A DNA stretch of 64,000 bases from an uncultured Sphingopyxis sp. (GTDB lineage: Bacteria > Pseudomonadota > Alphaproteobacteria > Sphingomonadales > Sphingomonadaceae). The position numbers were made by a program, and so were the translations under genes. Below are positions 8,029 to 15,145 of this stretch, piece by piece. The DNA is taken from assembly GCF_900078365.1 (NCBI RefSeq), contig NZ_LT598653.1, forward strand, positions 1,240,001 through 1,304,000. The letters run 5' to 3'. Position 1 is the first letter of the stretch; each line of letters begins with the position of its first letter. Below the pieces are notes generated by a model. It saw only the letters and a list, made by a program, of their open reading frames with translations. It did no database searches and was not told where the DNA came from.

Positions 8029-9624
8029 ATGAAGACCGTCGAAACGCTGAACGAAGGCCTGAAGCGCGAATATCGCGTCACGATCACCGCCAAGGATATC
8101 GACGCGCGCGTCGACGACGAGGTGAAGAGCATCGCCCCGACCGTCCGCATGCCCGGTTTCCGCCCTGGCAAGGTGCCGCCGAACCTGATCCGCAAGATGC
8201 ACGGGCCCGCGCTGTCGGCCGACGCGCTCAACAAGGCGATCGACGCCGGCGTGCGCGACCTGATGGCGAAGGAAAAGCTGCGCCCGGCGCTGCAGCCCGC
8301 GGTGACGCTGGCCGACGGTTATGAAACCGGCAAGGACGCCGAAGTCACCGTCGCGCTGGAAGTGCTGCCCGAAATCGAAACCCCGTCGATCGACGGGCTG
8401 AAGCTCGAGCGGCTGACCGTTCCCGCCGACGACAAGGCGGTGATGGCGAAGATCGAGGAATTCGCCGCGCAGATGAAGCGGTTCGAGGAAGCGCCGAAGA
8501 CCAAGAAGGCCGCCCAGGGCGATCAGGTCATCATCGACTTCGCCGGCAGCGTCGACGGCGTCGCCTTCGACGGCGGCACGGGTGAGGACATGGCGGTCGA
8601 GATCGGCTCGGGCCAGCTGATCCCGGGCTTCGAAGACCAGCTCGTCGGCGTCAAGGCGGGCGACGAAAAGGTGCTGAAAGTCACCTTCCCCGACGAATAT
8701 CCGGTCGAGAATCTGAAGGGCAAGCCCGCCGAATTCGCCGTCACGGTGAAGGAAGTGAAGGTCCCCGCGGCGTCGAAGATCGACGACGAGTTTGCGAAAT
8801 CGCTCGGCCTCGAAAGCCTCGACAAGCTCAAGGAGCTGATGAAGGATCAGGTCGAGCAGGAACTGAACGGCCTGACGCGCACCTATATGAAGCGCAAGCT
8901 GCTCGACCAGCTCGCCGCGAGCCACGACTTTGACGTGCCGCCGACGATGGTCGAGGCCGAGTTCAACCAGATCTGGCAGCAGCTCGAGCATGAAGCGAGC
9001 CACGAGGAAGATCCCGAAGCGGCGAAGGCCGAACTCGAGAGCGACCGCGACGAATATCGCAGCATCGCGGTGCGCCGCGTCCGCCTCGGCTTGCTTCTGT
9101 CGGAGATCGGCCAGGCGCATGGCGTGCAGGTGTCGGCACAGGAAATGCAGCGCCTCGTCATGCAGGCGGCGCAGCAATATCGCCCCGAAGACCGCCAGCG
9201 TTTCGTCGAATATGTCCAGCAGGACGCGCTCGCCGCCGCGCAGCTCCGCGCGCCGCTTTATGAGGACAAGGTCGTCGACTTCCTGTTCGAAAAGGCCGAG
9301 ATCAGCGACCGCGAAGTGACGCGTGAAGAGATCGAGGCGGCGATCGAGGCCGACGATGACGGCCACGTCCACGGTCCGGGCTGCGGTCACGACCATGACC
9401 ATGACGCGAAGCCCGCCAAGAAGGCGGCCGCGAAGAAGGCTGCGCCCGCCAAGAAGGATGCGGTGAAGGAAGAGGCCAAGGCCGAGCCCAAGAAGGCGTC
9501 GGCGAAGAAGGCTGCGGCCAAGGCCGAGGACAAGCCCGCCGCGAAGAAGGCTGCTCCGGCGAAGGCCGAAAAGGCCGAGCCCGCGAAAAAGGCTCCGGCC
9601 AAGAAGGCCGCCGCGAAGAAATAG
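8029..9624 (+). CDS. tig: Trigger factor with a long basic/His-rich C-terminal tail
   Basis: The 531-residue ribosome-associated chaperone and prolyl isomerase contains the N-terminal ribosome-binding signature 'MPGFRPGKVPPNLI' (around residues 42-55), a central FKBP-type PPIase domain ('GDQVIIDFAGSVDGVAFDGG' around 164-183) and the helical C-terminal chaperone domain. It is about 85 residues longer than a typical trigger factor. From residue 445 it continues with 'GHVHGPGCGHDHDHD' and then many AKKA-type repeats, like a histone-H1-style tail. The ATG at 8029 gives the usual N-terminus 'MKTVETLNEGLKREYRVTI'. It lies 88 bp behind tRNA-Leu and is followed by a clear terminator. Confidence 0.95.
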   Translation: MKTVETLNEGLKREYRVTITAKDIDARVDDEVKSIAPTVRMPGFRPGKVPPNLIRKMHGPALSADALNKAIDAGVRDLMAKEKLRPALQPAVTLADGYETGKDAEVTVALEVLPEIETPSIDGLKLERLTVPADDKAVMAKIEEFAAQMKRFEEAPKTKKAAQGDQVIIDFAGSVDGVAFDGGTGEDMAVEIGSGQLIPGFEDQLVGVKAGDEKVLKVTFPDEYPVENLKGKPAEFAVTVKEVKVPAASKIDDEFAKSLGLESLDKLKELMKDQVEQELNGLTRTYMKRKLLDQLAASHDFDVPPTMVEAEFNQIWQQLEHEASHEEDPEAAKAELESDRDEYRSIAVRRVRLGLLLSEIGQAHGVQVSAQEMQRLVMQAAQQYRPEDRQRFVEYVQQDALAAAQLRAPLYEDKVVDFLFEKAEISDREVTREEIEAAIEADDDGHVHGPGCGHDHDHDAKPAKKAAAKKAAPAKKDAVKEEAKAEPKKASAKKAAAKAEDKPAAKKAAPAKAEKAEPAKKAPAKKAAAKK

Positions 9625-9640
9625 GCTTCGGCTGACGATC

Positions 9641-9688
9641 GACAAAAAGGCCGGGTGGAGGATGCTCCGCCCGGCCTTTTTTGTTTGA
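9641..9688 (+). terminator. Rho-independent terminator of tig
   Basis: 'AAAAAGGCCGGG' pairs with 'CCCGGCCTTTTTT' around a short GC-rich loop and ends in a T run, directly behind the trigger factor stop codon. Because A and T runs flank both arms it could work in both directions. Confidence 0.9.
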
Positions 9689-9690
9689 AT

Positions 9691-9768
9691 CGTCGCCCCC
9701 GCGAAGGCGGGGGCCGCTACCGGTGTAGCGCAAGGTCGCTGGCGGCCCCCGCCTTCGCGGGGGCGACG
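9691..9768. repeat. 27-bp perfect inverted repeat
   Basis: Left arm 9691-9717 ('CGTCGCCCCCGCGAAGGCGG'...) and right arm 9742-9768 are exact reverse complements around a 24-base loop. It sits between the convergent tig terminator and the end of the glycosylase gene and belongs to the dispersed palindrome class also found at 5518 and 7382. Confidence 0.8.
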
Positions 9769-9775
9769 AACGCGC

Positions 9776-10393
9776 TCAGATCACATCCATATTATAGCAG
9801 TGCCAGCTGAAGATCGCCGCCGCGCCGCGATGCGGACGCCATGGCTCGGCCAGTTCGCGCGCCTGTTTCTCGCTCGGCCGCGCGCCGAGCCCGAGGATGC
9901 GGCCGACGGCTTCCTGCACCGCGAGGTCGCCCGCGGGCCAGATGTCGGGGCGGCCTTCGGCGAAGAGCAGGTAGATTTCGGCCGACCAGCGGCCGATGCC
10001 CTTGACCTTGGTGAGCAAGGCGATCGCTTCCTCGTCGTCGGCGGGGAGGGCGTCGAAATCGAGTTCGCCGTCGAGCACGAGCTGCGCGAGGCTCCTGGCA
10101 TAGCCTTGCTTCTGTCCCGACAGGCCGCAGGCGCGCAGCGCGTCGAACTCGGCGGCGGCCATGACCTCGGCGGGGCATCCTTCGCCGAAGGCGGTCTCCA
10201 GCTTGGTCCAGATCGAATTCGCGGCGGCGACGCTGACCTGCTGGCCGACGATGGTGCGGAGCAGGGTGGTATAGCCGCGCTCGCGGATGCGCGGCGGCGG
10301 ATAGCCGGCGTTGCCGAGCGCGCGCGCGAAATTGGCGTCGATCGCGGCGATCGCGTCGATTCCCGCATTCAGCTGCTCCTGGCCGAAGCTCAT
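9776..10393 (-). CDS. DNA-3-methyladenine glycosylase II (AlkA-type HhH-GPD)
   Basis: The 205-residue protein is a helix-hairpin-helix base-excision glycosylase. Visible features are 'LLRTIVGQQVSVAAA' near residue 50, the hairpin 'LTKVKGIGRWSAEIYLLF' near 128-145, and the catalytic aspartate in 'WPAGDLAVQEAVG'. It removes alkylated purines such as 3-methyladenine, leaving an abasic site. It lacks the N-terminal beta domain of E. coli AlkA, as is common for the shorter alphaproteobacterial forms. The start at 10393 has an AAAAGGAGA ribosome site; the longer start at 10432 does not. It is divergent from the ferredoxin gene. Confidence 0.9.
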   Translation of the reverse strand: MSFGQEQLNAGIDAIAAIDANFARALGNAGYPPPRIRERGYTTLLRTIVGQQVSVAAANSIWTKLETAFGEGCPAEVMAAAEFDALRACGLSGQKQGYARSLAQLVLDGELDFDALPADDEEAIALLTKVKGIGRWSAEIYLLFAEGRPDIWPAGDLAVQEAVGRILGLGARPSEKQARELAEPWRPHRGAAAIFSWHCYNMDVI

Positions 10394-10494
10394 CACATAT
10401 TCTCCTTTTGTTCCCAAGGTTGCTGATAGCAACGCTTGATTTGACAGGCAACGCGCGACATAGCGCCTGCGACAAGAAACCTATGGGGACTAGC

Positions 10495-10812
10495 ATGGCG
10501 AAGCTGATTGTCGTGACGCGCGACGGAACCGAGCATGAGATCGAAGGCGACACCAGCCTGACCGTGATGGAGAATATCCGCGACGCGGGTTTCGACGAAC
10601 TGCTCGCGCTGTGCGGCGGCTGCTGTTCGTGCGCGACCTGCCATGTCCATGTCGAGGCGGGCGACACCGCCGCGATGCCCGCGATGAGCGAGGACGAGAA
10701 CGACCTGCTCGATTCGACCACCGACCGCGACGAAGCTTCGCGCCTGTCGTGCCAGATCCCGTTCAGCGATGCGCTCGACGGGTTGAAGGTGCGGATCGCG
10801 GCGGAGGATTGA
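10495..10812 (+). CDS. 2Fe-2S ferredoxin (adrenodoxin/putidaredoxin type)
   Basis: The product is 105 residues from ATG 10495. The cluster ligands are visible as C-x5-C-x2-C in 'LCGGCCSCATCHVHVE' and a distal cysteine in 'RLSCQIPFSDALDGL', the spacing of vertebrate-type ferredoxins that serve P450s and ring hydroxylases or iron-sulfur assembly. An additional cysteine lies inside the loop. Starts at 10408 or 10483 would add a short tail unlike the family. No partner reductase or oxygenase is adjacent, so it probably serves several acceptors. Confidence 0.9.
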   Translation: MAKLIVVTRDGTEHEIEGDTSLTVMENIRDAGFDELLALCGGCCSCATCHVHVEAGDTAAMPAMSEDENDLLDSTTDRDEASRLSCQIPFSDALDGLKVRIAAED

Positions 10813-10816
10813 TTTC

Positions 10817-10891
10817 CGTCGCCCCAGCGAAAGCCGGGGCCGCTATCGTCCATTCAGAACATGAGCGATCCCAGCTTTAGCTGGGATGACG
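10817..10891. repeat. Imperfect dispersed palindrome
   Basis: 'CGTCGCCCCAGCGAAAGCCG' and the later 'CCCAGCTTTAGCTGGGATGA' are diverged arms of the same palindrome family seen at 2550 and 9691. It separates the ferredoxin gene from the convergent rlmB. Confidence 0.55.
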
Positions 10892-10892
10892 A

Positions 10893-11660
10893 TTAGTTTT
10901 GCGCCGTCGCGACCGCGTAGAGCGCGATCGCCGCGGCGTTCGAGATGTTGAGGCTTTCCATCCGCGGCGAAATGGGGAGCTTCGCCAGCACGTCGCAATG
11001 CTCCATGACATTGTGGCGCATCCCGTCGCCCTCGGAACCGAGCACGAGCGCGACCTTGCTGCCGTCGAGCGTCGAGCCCAGCGTCGTTTCGGTATCGCCC
11101 ATCAGCCCGATGCGCCAATATTGCGCCTCGGCGATTTCCTCCAGCGCGCGCGACAGGTTGACGACGCGTACCCACGGCACGGTTTCGAGCGCGCCCGAGG
11201 CCGAGCGCGCGATGACGCCGCTTTCGGGCGGGCTGTGGCGGTCCTGCGTGATGATCGCGGCGGCGTCGAACGCCGCCGCCGAGCGCAGCACCGCGCCGAT
11301 ATTATGCGGGTCGGTGACCTGATCGAGGATGACGAGCGGGCGCTTGCTGCCGGCATCGACCTCTTCCTGCAGCAGGTCGCCGAGATGGACGCCCTCGAGC
11401 GGGTCGACCTCGATGACGAGGCCCTGATGCGGCGCGTCGCGCGCAACGAGTCGCGCGAGGTCGGCGACATCGGCGTAGCTGATCGGAATCACCGGCGGCA
11501 GATCGAGTTGGCCCAATGCTTCGCGCGTGCCCCAGATGCGCTTGACGGTGCGTTCGGGGTTGGCGAGCGCGGCGAGAACGGCGTGGCGGCCCCAGAAACG
11601 GATGGCCTGGCCGCGCGAATTCTGGCCGCCCGGACGACGATGACGGGAAAATTGTCTCAT
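10893..11660 (-). CDS. rlmB: 23S rRNA (guanosine-2'-O)-methyltransferase, RlmB/TrmH family
   Basis: A 255-residue SPOUT methyltransferase. The N-terminal substrate-binding part includes 'RFWGRHAVLAALANPERTV', and the trefoil-knot core has the three SpoU motifs: 'VTDPHNIGAVLRSAAAF' , 'LVLGSEGDGMR' and 'MESLNISNAAAIALYA'. RlmB methylates a conserved guanosine (G2251 in E. coli) of 23S rRNA; TrmH-like tRNA specificity is less likely given the N-terminal domain. I prefer the ATG at 11660 because it gives the usual short basic N-terminus; starts at 11711 or 11738 would run toward tRNA-Tyr. It is divergent from tRNA-Tyr. Confidence 0.88.
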   Translation of the reverse strand: MRQFSRHRRPGGQNSRGQAIRFWGRHAVLAALANPERTVKRIWGTREALGQLDLPPVIPISYADVADLARLVARDAPHQGLVIEVDPLEGVHLGDLLQEEVDAGSKRPLVILDQVTDPHNIGAVLRSAAAFDAAAIITQDRHSPPESGVIARSASGALETVPWVRVVNLSRALEEIAEAQYWRIGLMGDTETTLGSTLDGSKVALVLGSEGDGMRHNVMEHCDVLAKLPISPRMESLNISNAAAIALYAVATAQN

Positions 11661-11738
11661 GGCCGCGCCTTTCCCATGACTGCCATTGACAGGCAAGCCT
11701 CGTTTCGCCATTGCACCGCTTCCCAAAGCGGGCCCCAA

Positions 11739-11824
11739 GGACAGGTGGCCGAGTGGTTAAAGGCAGCAGACTGTAAATCTGCCCGGGTTTCCGTACGCTG
11801 GTTCGAATCCAGCCCTGTCCACCA
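11739..11824 (+). tRNA. tRNA-Tyr (anticodon GUA), likely integration target
   Basis: Acceptor arms GGACAGG (11739-11745) and CCTGTCC (11814-11820) pair and are followed by ACCA. The anticodon stem-loop reads GCAGACTGTAAATCTGC with anticodon GTA, the variable arm is long (class II), and the T-arm is 'GCTGGTTCGAATCCAGC'. An integrase gene starts 200 bp downstream on the same strand, so the 3' end of this tRNA is the likely attachment site of an integrated element. I could not find by eye a second copy of the tRNA 3' end in the window. Confidence 0.97.
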
Positions 11825-11934
11825 CCCTCCCATCCGAGGGCATCCGCCGAAATCCCTAGAAATCGCAGAAAACCTAGCGTATTATCGCCATATCCGTCCC
11901 CCTGCGTCCGGCGTCGTTCGTGTGCAGCCGAAGA

Positions 11935-12014
11935 AAAGTGTGGGGGGAATGTGGGGGAAGATTTTCTTACCCCCACACTTTATCCCCCAAAAGTGTGGGG
12001 GAAGAATGTGGGGG
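11935..12014. repeat. Repeated GTGTGGGGG boxes ahead of the integrase
   Basis: Three AAAGTGTGGGGG-type boxes occur at 11935-11946, 11970-11981 (inverted) and 11990-12001. Two GAATGTGGGGG boxes occur at 11947-11957 and 12004-12014. The unit 'AAGTGTGGGGGgaATGTGGGGG' is thus present twice directly and once partly inverted. Their position between the tRNA end and the integrase start is where arm-type recombinase sites or autoregulatory operators of integrating elements are expected. Confidence 0.65.
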
Positions 12015-12021
12015 TAACGCG

Positions 12022-13248
12022 ATGGGCAGGCTCACGGCGATTGCGGTCAAGGCAGCTTTGGCGAATCCTGGTACTTATCAGGATGGCGAAGGGCTGTTTT
12101 TGAAGGTGGACAAGCGCGGCGGAGCCTCCTGGTTCCTGCGATTGCAGCGCGACGGCAAGCGGCATGATATAGGGCTCGGCAGCGCCAAGCTGCTGACGCT
12201 GGCGGAAGCCCGCGAGAAGTCGAGGGGGCTGCGTAAGGCGGTCAAGGTGGAACGGCGCGATGTTCTGGCCGAAAAGAAAGACGAGGTTGCCGCGAAGGTG
12301 ACGTTCCGCGAGGCCGCGCGCCAATATCATGCCGAGAATAAGGCCGGCTGGAAAAGTCCCATTTATGCTCGTCAGTGGCTCGCCAGTCTGGAAAACCACG
12401 CCTTCGCGAAACTGGGCGATATTCCGACCGGAGGCATCGGCTCGCCCGACATCATCGCGGTGCTGACCCCGATCTGGCAGGAAATCCCCGAAACGGCGCG
12501 CCAGGTGCGCAACCGGATATGCGCGGTGCTCGATTATGCTCACGCGAAGGGCTGGCGTTCCAGCGAAGCCCCGTCGGGTAGCGGAAGCCTGAAAGCTGGG
12601 CGCGGTCTGCCCCGGCAAGTGAAGGAACGCGAAAACCGCAAAGCCATGCCCTATGTCGCCGTGCCGGCCTTCATGACGGCATTGCAACGCAAGCCGTCAT
12701 TCGGACGACTCGCGCTGGAACTGCTCATCCTGACGGCTGTTCGTTCGCAGGAGGTGCGCCTTGCCACCTGGACCGAATTCGACCTTGAGGGCCGCCTCTG
12801 GACGATCCCCGCCGATCATATGAAGCGGAGCAAGGGGCACATGGTGCCACTCTCAGACGCCGCTCTGGCGGTGGTGGCGAAGGCGGCGGCGTTCAGGCTG
12901 GGGGAGAGTGATGTCGTGTTTCCGGGCATGGCTGGCAAGCCGATGTCGGACATGACGCTGCTGAAGGTGATGCGCGACATGAGCGAGCCTTACCACGTCC
13001 ACGGTTTCCGTTCCGCCTTTACCGATTGGGCGGCGAACGAGGGCTTTGCCGATGCCGTGGTGGAGGCGGCGCTGGCGCATAAGACGCCGGACGCAGTGCA
13101 GGCCGCCTATCGCCGCACCACCTATCTTGGCACCCCCGATAAGCCGGGAGCGCGTGTGGAACTGATGGCCGCGTGGGGACGCTATTGCGCGAGCGGAGCA
13201 GTTGGCACGGACAATATGGTGCCACTGGCAGGAAAAAAGGCGGGATAA
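12022..13248 (+). CDS. Tyrosine recombinase/integrase, P4 (DUF4102) type
   Basis: From ATG 12022 the product is 408 residues. It starts with the DUF4102 arm-binding region ('PGTYQDGEGLFLKVDKRGGA'), has a core-binding domain near residues 95-185, and a catalytic domain with Arg in 'ILTAVRSQEVRLATW', Lys in 'KRSKGHMVPLS', H-x-x-R in 'HVHGFRSAF' and His plus Tyr in 'ALAHKTPDAVQAAYRR'. All catalytic positions are present, so it should be active. It lies immediately downstream of tRNA-Tyr in the same direction, the usual arrangement for a tRNA-integrating island. An in-frame ATG at 11920 would read through the GTGTGGGGG boxes and is less likely. Confidence 0.93.
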   Translation: MGRLTAIAVKAALANPGTYQDGEGLFLKVDKRGGASWFLRLQRDGKRHDIGLGSAKLLTLAEAREKSRGLRKAVKVERRDVLAEKKDEVAAKVTFREAARQYHAENKAGWKSPIYARQWLASLENHAFAKLGDIPTGGIGSPDIIAVLTPIWQEIPETARQVRNRICAVLDYAHAKGWRSSEAPSGSGSLKAGRGLPRQVKERENRKAMPYVAVPAFMTALQRKPSFGRLALELLILTAVRSQEVRLATWTEFDLEGRLWTIPADHMKRSKGHMVPLSDAALAVVAKAAAFRLGESDVVFPGMAGKPMSDMTLLKVMRDMSEPYHVHGFRSAFTDWAANEGFADAVVEAALAHKTPDAVQAAYRRTTYLGTPDKPGARVELMAAWGRYCASGAVGTDNMVPLAGKKAG

Positions 13249-13488
13249 TGCCTGCCTCTTCCTATGCAGGCACGGATGCACCGCGCTCGGTAACGATGGG
13301 ATGAGGCTGAACCAACCGCTCGGAAATGCGAATGGTCGGCAGTTACGCCCTTCCAGCGATGCGCGGCGGCGCATTTTCCATTGAACGGCCGGTCTTGAAT
13401 GGCCGCAATCATGCTAAGTTGATCGCCGACGCCAAAAATATTTGCGCGGCTCCTACGGAAAATCCTTCGCCGCGCATCGTTATTCAGA

Positions 13489-14103
13489 ATGGGGATCGCA
13501 AAGACGGGTGATGTGAACAGGGAGAAGCGCGCGAGGATCATGGCTTGGGTGGGGCGGGAAATCCTGCCGCACGAAGCCGACGTGCGCTCCTGGCTGCTCC
13601 ACACGCTCGATCCCGACGACCTCGAAGACGTCATTCAGGAAACCTATTGCCAGATCGCCGGCATGAAAGATGTCGGCCATATTCACAGCGGCCGCGCCTA
13701 TTTTTTCACCGTCGCGCGCCGGATTGTCCTGATGCGGCTGCGCCGTGCGCGCATCGTCAGCATCGAATCCGTTACGGAAATCGAGAGCTTAAACATCGTT
13801 GGAGATGAACCGTCTCCCGAACGGGTAGCCGCGGGCCGCCGCGAACTCGATCGGGTGCGCCGTCTGATTGAGGGATTGCCCGATCGATGCCGAAAGATAT
13901 TCGAGCTTCGCAAGGTCGAGGGACTGCCCCAGAAGGACGTTGCAGCGCGGCTTGGGGTAACGGAACACACGGTCGAGAACGACGTGGCGAAGGGTTTGAG
14001 ATTGATATTGCAGGCAATAGCCGATGGCGACCAGTCGGCCGAGCAGGCAATGGCGAGAATGGGACAAGATGAGCGAACGCGAAACAGCACACGCGATCAA
14101 TGA
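13489..14103 (+). CDS. ECF sigma factor, FecI-like
   Basis: A 204-residue sigma-70 family ECF factor. Region 2 includes 'DDLEDVIQETYCQIAGM' and 'GRAYFFTVARRIVLMRLRRA'; region 4 shows 'LPDRCRKIFELRKVEGLPQK' followed by the HTH 'DVAARLGVTEHTVENDVAKG'. Its neighbours fecR and a TonB receptor with an STN signalling domain define a cell-surface signalling trio: ligand binding outside is relayed to the FecR-like protein, which releases or activates this sigma factor to transcribe the receptor gene. It overlaps fecR by 35 bases, suggesting translational coupling. An internal ATG at 13540 is an alternative start. Confidence 0.92.
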   Translation: MGIAKTGDVNREKRARIMAWVGREILPHEADVRSWLLHTLDPDDLEDVIQETYCQIAGMKDVGHIHSGRAYFFTVARRIVLMRLRRARIVSIESVTEIESLNIVGDEPSPERVAAGRRELDRVRRLIEGLPDRCRKIFELRKVEGLPQKDVAARLGVTEHTVENDVAKGLRLILQAIADGDQSAEQAMARMGQDERTRNSTRDQ

Positions 14104-15049
14104 GCGCGCCGCCGCGTGGGTCGCCCGCATGGACCGCGAGGGCCATGACCCTGCCGTGCGCGCCGAGCTCAAGGCGTGGCTCGCGGGTGACGATCGCCGC
14201 CGCGGCGCTTATTTTCGCGCCAAGGTCGCATGGAATATGCTCGACCGGGCAAGCGTTCTCCGCGCTGGACAACCGCAATCCTATGAGGTGGCCGCCGCCG
14301 GCGGCGCCTGGTTTTCAAGGCGGCGTGTCCTATGGGGCGGCGGTGTCGCCGCTGCTGCCGCCGCGCTGGTGGTCGGCCTTCCGAACCTGGATTTCTTCGC
14401 TGCGCCCGACCAGAAAATCCAGACGGCGATCGGGGAAATCCGGCGGGTTCCGCTGAGCGATGGCTCGTTCGCGGCTGTGAATACGCAAACCGCCCTCGAC
14501 GTGACGATGAAACCCGAGGTGCGCCGGATCGCGCTCAAAGAGGGCGAGGCGTGGTTTCAGGTAGCCAAGAACCGCGAGCGTCCGTTCATCGTCGAGGTCG
14601 GCGACGTGCGCGTCCGGGCAGTCGGCACCGCATTTTCGGTCAGGCGTGAGGCCGATGGTGTCGATGTGCAGGTCACGGAGGGCGTGGTCGAAGTTTGGCG
14701 CGTCGGGGATGAAAAGAACGTCCAGCGCGTATCGGCAGGGGCACGCGCGTTCGTCGCACCCGATAAGGCCGTCGTATCCGTCCCGGCCATCAGCGAGGAA
14801 ATCGACAAGGCGCTCGCATGGCGAACCGGCCAGCTCGTGTTTGACGGCGATACGGTCGCCGAGGCCGTTGCCGAGTTCAATCGCTACAATGTTCGCACGA
14901 TCGAGCTGTCCGACGCGGCGCTTGGGCGCAAAAAGATGATCGGTCGCTTCCGCACCAACGAACCCGACGCCTTCGCGCGCGCTGTTGCGAATCTGACGGA
15001 TTCCCGCGCCGAAATCACCGCTGACCGGATTATCCTGTCATCGAACTGA
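14069..15049 (+). CDS. FecR-type anti-sigma/transducer protein
   Basis: The 326-residue membrane protein has an N-terminal cytoplasmic DUF4880 region ('INERAAAWVARMDREGHDPA'), one membrane helix near residues 88-108 ('VLWGGGVAAAAAALVVGLP'), and a periplasmic FecR domain ('IGEIRRVPLSDGSFAAVNTQ', 'GEAWFQVAKNRERPFIVEVG'). A DUF4974-like C-terminus ('FNRYNVRTIELSDAALGRKK') is also present, which in FecR proteins contacts the receptor signalling domain. It would regulate the ECF factor encoded just upstream. The start at 14069 lies inside the sigma gene. Confidence 0.92.
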   Translation: MSERETAHAINERAAAWVARMDREGHDPAVRAELKAWLAGDDRRRGAYFRAKVAWNMLDRASVLRAGQPQSYEVAAAGGAWFSRRRVLWGGGVAAAAAALVVGLPNLDFFAAPDQKIQTAIGEIRRVPLSDGSFAAVNTQTALDVTMKPEVRRIALKEGEAWFQVAKNRERPFIVEVGDVRVRAVGTAFSVRREADGVDVQVTEGVVEVWRVGDEKNVQRVSAGARAFVAPDKAVVSVPAISEEIDKALAWRTGQLVFDGDTVAEAVAEFNRYNVRTIELSDAALGRKKMIGRFRTNEPDAFARAVANLTDSRAEITADRIILSSN

Positions 15050-15145
15050 AAAAAATTTCGCTCGAAAAAACGGAAAGCCCTCTCCCAAGCATCGTTTTCC
15101 ATGTGAGCCCGAATGATCGGGCCGGATTACATGGGGGAGGATTTT

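Noticed and set aside
7786..9645. 619-codon minus-strand frame opposite trigger factor
   Set aside because: Leu/Arg-rich shadow that also passes through tRNA-Leu; the plus strand holds the real gene.
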